A DNA stretch of 64,000 nucleotides. It comes from Nevskia soli DSM 19509. Its GTDB lineage: Bacteria; Pseudomonadota; Gammaproteobacteria; Nevskiales; Nevskiaceae. The position numbers and the translations under genes are program-made. The DNA is taken from positions 62,001 to 126,000 of the forward strand of contig NZ_JONR01000011.1 of NCBI RefSeq assembly GCF_000711955.1, in the 5' to 3' direction. Below are positions 61,433 through 64,000 of this stretch, in pieces. Position 1 is the stretch's first letter. The number at the start of each line of letters is the position of its first letter. Under the pieces are notes generated by a model. That model saw only the letters and a program-made list of their open reading frames with translations, was not told where the DNA came from and did no database searches.

Positions 61433-61837
61433 TTAGTGCATCTTCTGCAGATTGCGGTTTGCGATTTCTGTCACCGTTCCATTCGAATCGTCGGTGGTTT
61501 CCCGGACGGCAGGATAATCATGCGCCGCGGTGTCGTTCTCGATGGCCAGGCGGAATTGCTCACGCGCGGCCGCCGGTTCACCGGTATTCATATAGACCGC
61601 ACCGAGATCCAGGTGCGCCATCGCCAGGTTGGGCTCGATTTCCAGCGCCCGTTCGAAATACGGTTTGGCGCGGGCATAATCCTTCTTCCGCATGTAGTTG
61701 AAGCCGGTATCCGTCAGCGAAGTACTTTTTCTTACTTCGGCAGTACTCGGCACTGCCCCGGCCTGCACGCTGGCGCTCGCGGTGATTGCAAGCAGGGCGG
61801 CGGCAACTAGGGATTTCTGAAAGAGAGTCTTCTTCAT
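61433..61837 (-). CDS. Small periplasmic TPR protein
   Basis: A 134-residue exported protein. A signal peptide (VAAALLAITASASVQA) is followed by two tetratricopeptide-type repeats: DTGFNYMRKKDYARAKPYFE and MAHLDLGAVYMNTGEPAAAR. AGGAA lies before the ATG at 61837. TPR repeats mediate protein contacts; the partner is unknown. It is convergent with the Crp/Fnr gene. Confidence 0.85.
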   Translation of the reverse strand: MKKTLFQKSLVAAALLAITASASVQAGAVPSTAEVRKSTSLTDTGFNYMRKKDYARAKPYFERALEIEPNLAMAHLDLGAVYMNTGEPAAAREQFRLAIENDTAAHDYPAVRETTDDSNGTVTEIANRNLQKMH

Positions 61838-62077
61838 GGATATTTCCTGTAAAAGTGAGCGGCTCCCAGGATCGGCATGCAGCGGCAGTTAGGCCGCACT
61901 GCGCACCGATACCAGGAATTTGATTCAGGATAGGCAAACGCTGCGCCGGGGTCTGTACGCTGTCTCACGTTGCGCTGCGCAGTAACGGAAAGCACAAACA
62001 GCCAGGATCCACGCAACCATTGCAAATCCAGCCACGCCAATCTTCAGCGATTCATCCCTGGTCGAAAACGCGCAGCT

Positions 62078-62305
62078 TCACGACGGTTTCTTTCCCTGGC
62101 TCATGAGGTCGTCATCACCCTTGGCCGGGCCCGGTGGAGGACTCACGGTATCGTTCGCAGCCGCGGGGCTGAACTTGCGTACGACGCCATAGCTCCTGGG
62201 CATGGGCGCCAGGGCATCCGGCGAATCGCCGGACTCCATTGATGAATTCCCGTCGGCGGCCTTGGCCGCACCTTCGGACGCGCCTGGTTTCCTGGTCTCT
62301 TTCAT
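62078..62305 (-). CDS. Small hydrophilic Pro/Ser/Ala-rich protein
   Basis: A 75-residue protein without membrane segments or signal peptide, rich in Ala, Pro, Ser and Asp, and likely disordered (MKETRKPGASEGAAKAADG; ending DDDLMSQGKKPS). No family is recognised and the ribosome binding site is weak. It is followed by 240 bases with no other gene, which weakly favours a real small gene. Confidence 0.45.
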   Translation of the reverse strand: MKETRKPGASEGAAKAADGNSSMESGDSPDALAPMPRSYGVVRKFSPAAANDTVSPPPGPAKGDDDLMSQGKKPS

Positions 62306-62329
62306 GTGATCCGTCCGGCTTCCGTACGA

Positions 62330-62662
62330 CTATCGAATGTGGATCGGAAAGAACAGGCTGACGCCCGAGGACTGCTCCGGCGGGTAATACACCGGTGCCG
62401 GCGCATACACCGGAACGGGCTCGTACTCGGGACGGCCGCGCCAGTCACGGCGGTCATAGCCGTGGCGCCAATGACCGCGATCGCCGCCGCCGTAGTAGCC
62501 ATGGTGATGACCGCGATCGCCGCGGTCGCCACGCTCGTGATCACGGTCGGCCAGCGCCGGGCACAGGGCCATGCCGCCGATCATCGACAGCAGGACCACA
62601 GCGGCGCCGGCCTTGCCGGCGGTGAAACGGAAGCCGGGGCTTCGTGTCGTTGAATTCTTCAT
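62330..62662 (-). CDS. Secreted His/Arg/Gly/Asp-rich protein
   Basis: A 110-residue exported protein. The signal-type helix AAVVLLSMIGGMALCPALA precedes a low-complexity stretch (DRDHERGDRGDRGHHHGYYG) and a proline-valine segment (EPVPVYAPAPVYYPPEQSSG), ending in a strand-like VSLFFPIHIR. Similar small proteobacterial proteins of the PXPV type are common; their role is unknown. The histidine-rich part could bind metals, which is inference only. It is next to the Spy/CpxP-like gene on the same strand. Confidence 0.7.
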   Translation of the reverse strand: MKNSTTRSPGFRFTAGKAGAAVVLLSMIGGMALCPALADRDHERGDRGDRGHHHGYYGGGDRGHWRHGYDRRDWRGRPEYEPVPVYAPAPVYYPPEQSSGVSLFFPIHIR

Positions 62663-62738
62663 GGGGATTCATCCATTGGTGGAGTGAGTCCCCGGCACGC
62701 GGCCGGGGTTTCGCATCACGATTCGGTACGGCTTCCGA

Positions 62739-63311
62739 TCAGCCGGCCTTGCTGGCCATGCGCTTCATCGCCTTGTGGCCGCGCTTGCGGAAAATCTCGT
62801 CCGCATTCTTCTTCTGCGCGTCCGACATGCTGCCGTAGAGGGTCTCGAACGCCGGGGCGAACTTCTGGATGCCGTCGGCATGCGCCTCGGCGATCCTGGC
62901 ATAGGAATTCAGATCGTCGACCGCCGTCATGCCGCCGCCCTGGCTGGCGCGTGCCTGCACCAGCGGCGCCATGGTGCTGGCGTTGTCGCGCATCACCGCG
63001 GCGACCTTGGACCAGGAATCTTCCTGCGCGGCGGTGATGGCCAGGCGGGTATGCAGATCGTCGATCCGCGTTTCGACCTTGTCACCCTTGTCGCCCTTGT
63101 GGGGAATGTTCTCCCTGGACGCCGGCTGGCCCGCGGCCGGCGCCGCGGACGCCGTCGGCTCCGTATCCGCGGCCGAAACCTGCACCATCTGCGGCGCCGA
63201 AGCCGGGGCATCCGCCGCATGGGCCGGGATCAGGATGCCGATGGAGGCGAGGAAAGCAATCGTGGCGACGGCATACGCCGGGACGGCGGGCTTGAGGAAA
63301 ATTCTTTGCAT
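62739..63311 (-). CDS. Spy/CpxP-like periplasmic protein
   Basis: A 190-residue exported protein. A signal peptide (VATIAFLASIGILIPAHA) is followed by an Ala/Pro-rich linker and a helical domain with RIDDLHTRLAITAAQEDSWS, APLVQARASQGGGMTAVDDL and YGSMSDAQKKNADEIFRKRG. The LxITxxQ and MSDAQ blocks are those of LTxxQ-type Spy/CpxP proteins, which protect against envelope stress. GGAG precedes the ATG. It lies upstream of the PXPV-type gene on the same strand. Confidence 0.85.
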   Translation of the reverse strand: MQRIFLKPAVPAYAVATIAFLASIGILIPAHAADAPASAPQMVQVSAADTEPTASAAPAAGQPASRENIPHKGDKGDKVETRIDDLHTRLAITAAQEDSWSKVAAVMRDNASTMAPLVQARASQGGGMTAVDDLNSYARIAEAHADGIQKFAPAFETLYGSMSDAQKKNADEIFRKRGHKAMKRMASKAG

Positions 63312-63655
63312 GATCTGACTCCGGACTGGGGAATGAGGAATGGCGCTGCGCGCCTGGGATGCGGCGCGGCGGTTGCGTACCGCGCGCGTCGATCGCTTCG
63401 CTCGCGTGGCACCGGGCCGACGCGCTCAACTTAGGCGCCGGTCAAATCGGCGTCCGTGCGTTGTCGAACATTGACGCCGGGCGGTCGCGGCACTCCCGGC
63501 GAGCCTGCCCGCATGGCCTCCGCGGCCGGGCACGGGTCAATGTGCGCAAGCGTACGGATCGCAACCTCGTCCTGCGCTATTACTGTGTCCGGCGGAGTCG
63601 TGCCTGTCGCCAACAGCGCCGTACCGGCACCCTACGCCGCCCCAGGAGTCCGCAC
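63312..63655. other. Divergent intergenic region, Spy-like and Crp/Fnr paralogue
   Basis: These 344 bases should contain promoters for both flanking genes. No other gene is supported. AGGAGT at 63644-63649 is the likely ribosome binding site of the plus-strand Crp/Fnr paralogue. Confidence 0.5.
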
Positions 63656-64000
63656 ATTCAACCCTCACATCAACCCCAGCAGAACCGCCTTCTGGCCGTT
63701 CTGCCGGAAGCCGAACGCGGCCGCCTGTATCCCTTTCTCGAACGGATACCGATGAAGCTCGGCCACGTGTTGTACGAGTCCGGCATCGCCCTCCAGCACA
63801 TCTACTTCCCCGCCGACTGCATCGTTTCCCTGCTCTACGTGATGGAGAACGGCGCCTCGGCTGAGATCGCCGTGGTGGGCAACGAGGGCATGGTCGGCGT
63901 TTCCCTGTTCATGGGCGGAGAAACCACGCCCAGCCGCGCCGTGGTGCAGAGCGCCGGTCACGCCTACCGCCTGAAAGGCGAGTTGCTGAAAGCCGAATTC
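63656..64000 (+). CDS. Crp/Fnr-family regulator, paralogue, cut by the window end
   Basis: A partial gene (115 codons visible) closely related to the Crp/Fnr gene at 60639: QQNRLLAVLPEAERGRLYPF, HIYFPADCIVSLLYVMENGA and SLFMGGETTPSRAVVQSAGH. No ATG, GTG or TTG precedes the conserved start. An ATT at 63656 lies eight bases after AGGAGT and aligns exactly with the first Met of the paralogue, so ATT is a candidate start; ATG 63749 would truncate the sensor domain. The helix-turn-helix is beyond the window. Confidence 0.75.
   Translation, partial: MQPSHQPQQNRLLAVLPEAERGRLYPFLERIPMKLGHVLYESGIALQHIYFPADCIVSLLYVMENGASAEIAVVGNEGMVGVSLFMGGETTPSRAVVQSAGHAYRLKGELLKAEF

Noticed and set aside
1..64000. 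Search by eye for tRNA, rRNA, CRISPR arrays, insertion sequences and phage genes
   Set aside because: None was recognised. Short structured RNAs could be missed without a computed search.

Overview
The window is GC-rich chromosomal DNA from a free-living, probably aerobic Gammaproteobacterium. The mix of Tat-exported DUF1501/DUF1800 proteins under an ECF sigma factor, a cyclic-glucan-synthase-like giant protein beside a phosphoketolase locus, and dispersed hairpins of the GTCATCCCCGCG type points towards Xanthomonadales/Nevskiales. That placement is inference, because no rRNA or other phylogenetic marker is present. I see no tRNA, rRNA, CRISPR array, insertion sequence or prophage.

Layout. 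(1) 0.1-3.0 kb: a YCII/DGPF protein, a PhnB-like VOC protein, an SRPBCC protein and an ECF42-type sigma factor, preceded by a promoter that fits the ECF42 consensus as I remember it. (2) 3.0-4.6 kb: DUF2239, SnoaL-like and tautomerase genes behind an operator-like repeat. (3) 4.6-7.6 kb: a lower-GC patch with three small genes (pentapeptide-like, SUKH-like, small membrane protein) between two copies of a hairpin-rich repeat whose stems have changed in a compensating way. (4) 7.6-22.5 kb: an accessory-looking metabolic cluster of two Old Yellow Enzyme homologues, two alpha/beta hydrolases, NmrA-, Gal80-like-, SDR-, SnoaL/NTF2-, lipocalin- and EthD-type proteins and one unrecognised protein. A NarL-type response regulator lies at one end and a large one-piece periplasmic-propeller sensor kinase at the other.

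(5) 22.5-35.2 kb: exported MsrA and MsrB, a gene-free stretch with two intrinsic terminators and a candidate small RNA, a cupredoxin, an ECF sigma/anti-sigma/DUF1800/DUF1501 operon, several secreted proteins, a serine hydrolase, a nitronate-monooxygenase-like protein, and a GNAT-lytic transglycosylase fusion. (6) 35.6-58.1 kb: a SYLF protein, a protein of about 2,900 residues combining GT84 and GH94-type modules, then a near-complete central-carbon locus: ROK/polyphosphate glucokinase, Zwf, a HAD hydrolase, transaldolase, Pgi and transketolase on the plus strand, with Gnd, acetate kinase and phosphoketolase facing them. Together these can take glucose through the pentose-phosphate pathway to acetyl-phosphate, ATP and acetate. 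(7) 58.2-64 kb: an envelope-stress-like set (BON, OmpA, DUF4398, lmo0937-type, TPR, Spy/CpxP-like) with two Crp/Fnr paralogues, the second cut off by the window edge.

The items most worth a second look are the two-component-flanked cluster, the covarying hairpin repeat around an immunity-like cassette, the candidate sRNA upstream of the cupredoxin, the GNAT-SLT fusion with an internal signal-peptide-like segment, the duplicated three-hairpin 3' module, and the 30-base element shared by the glucokinase and zwf upstream regions.
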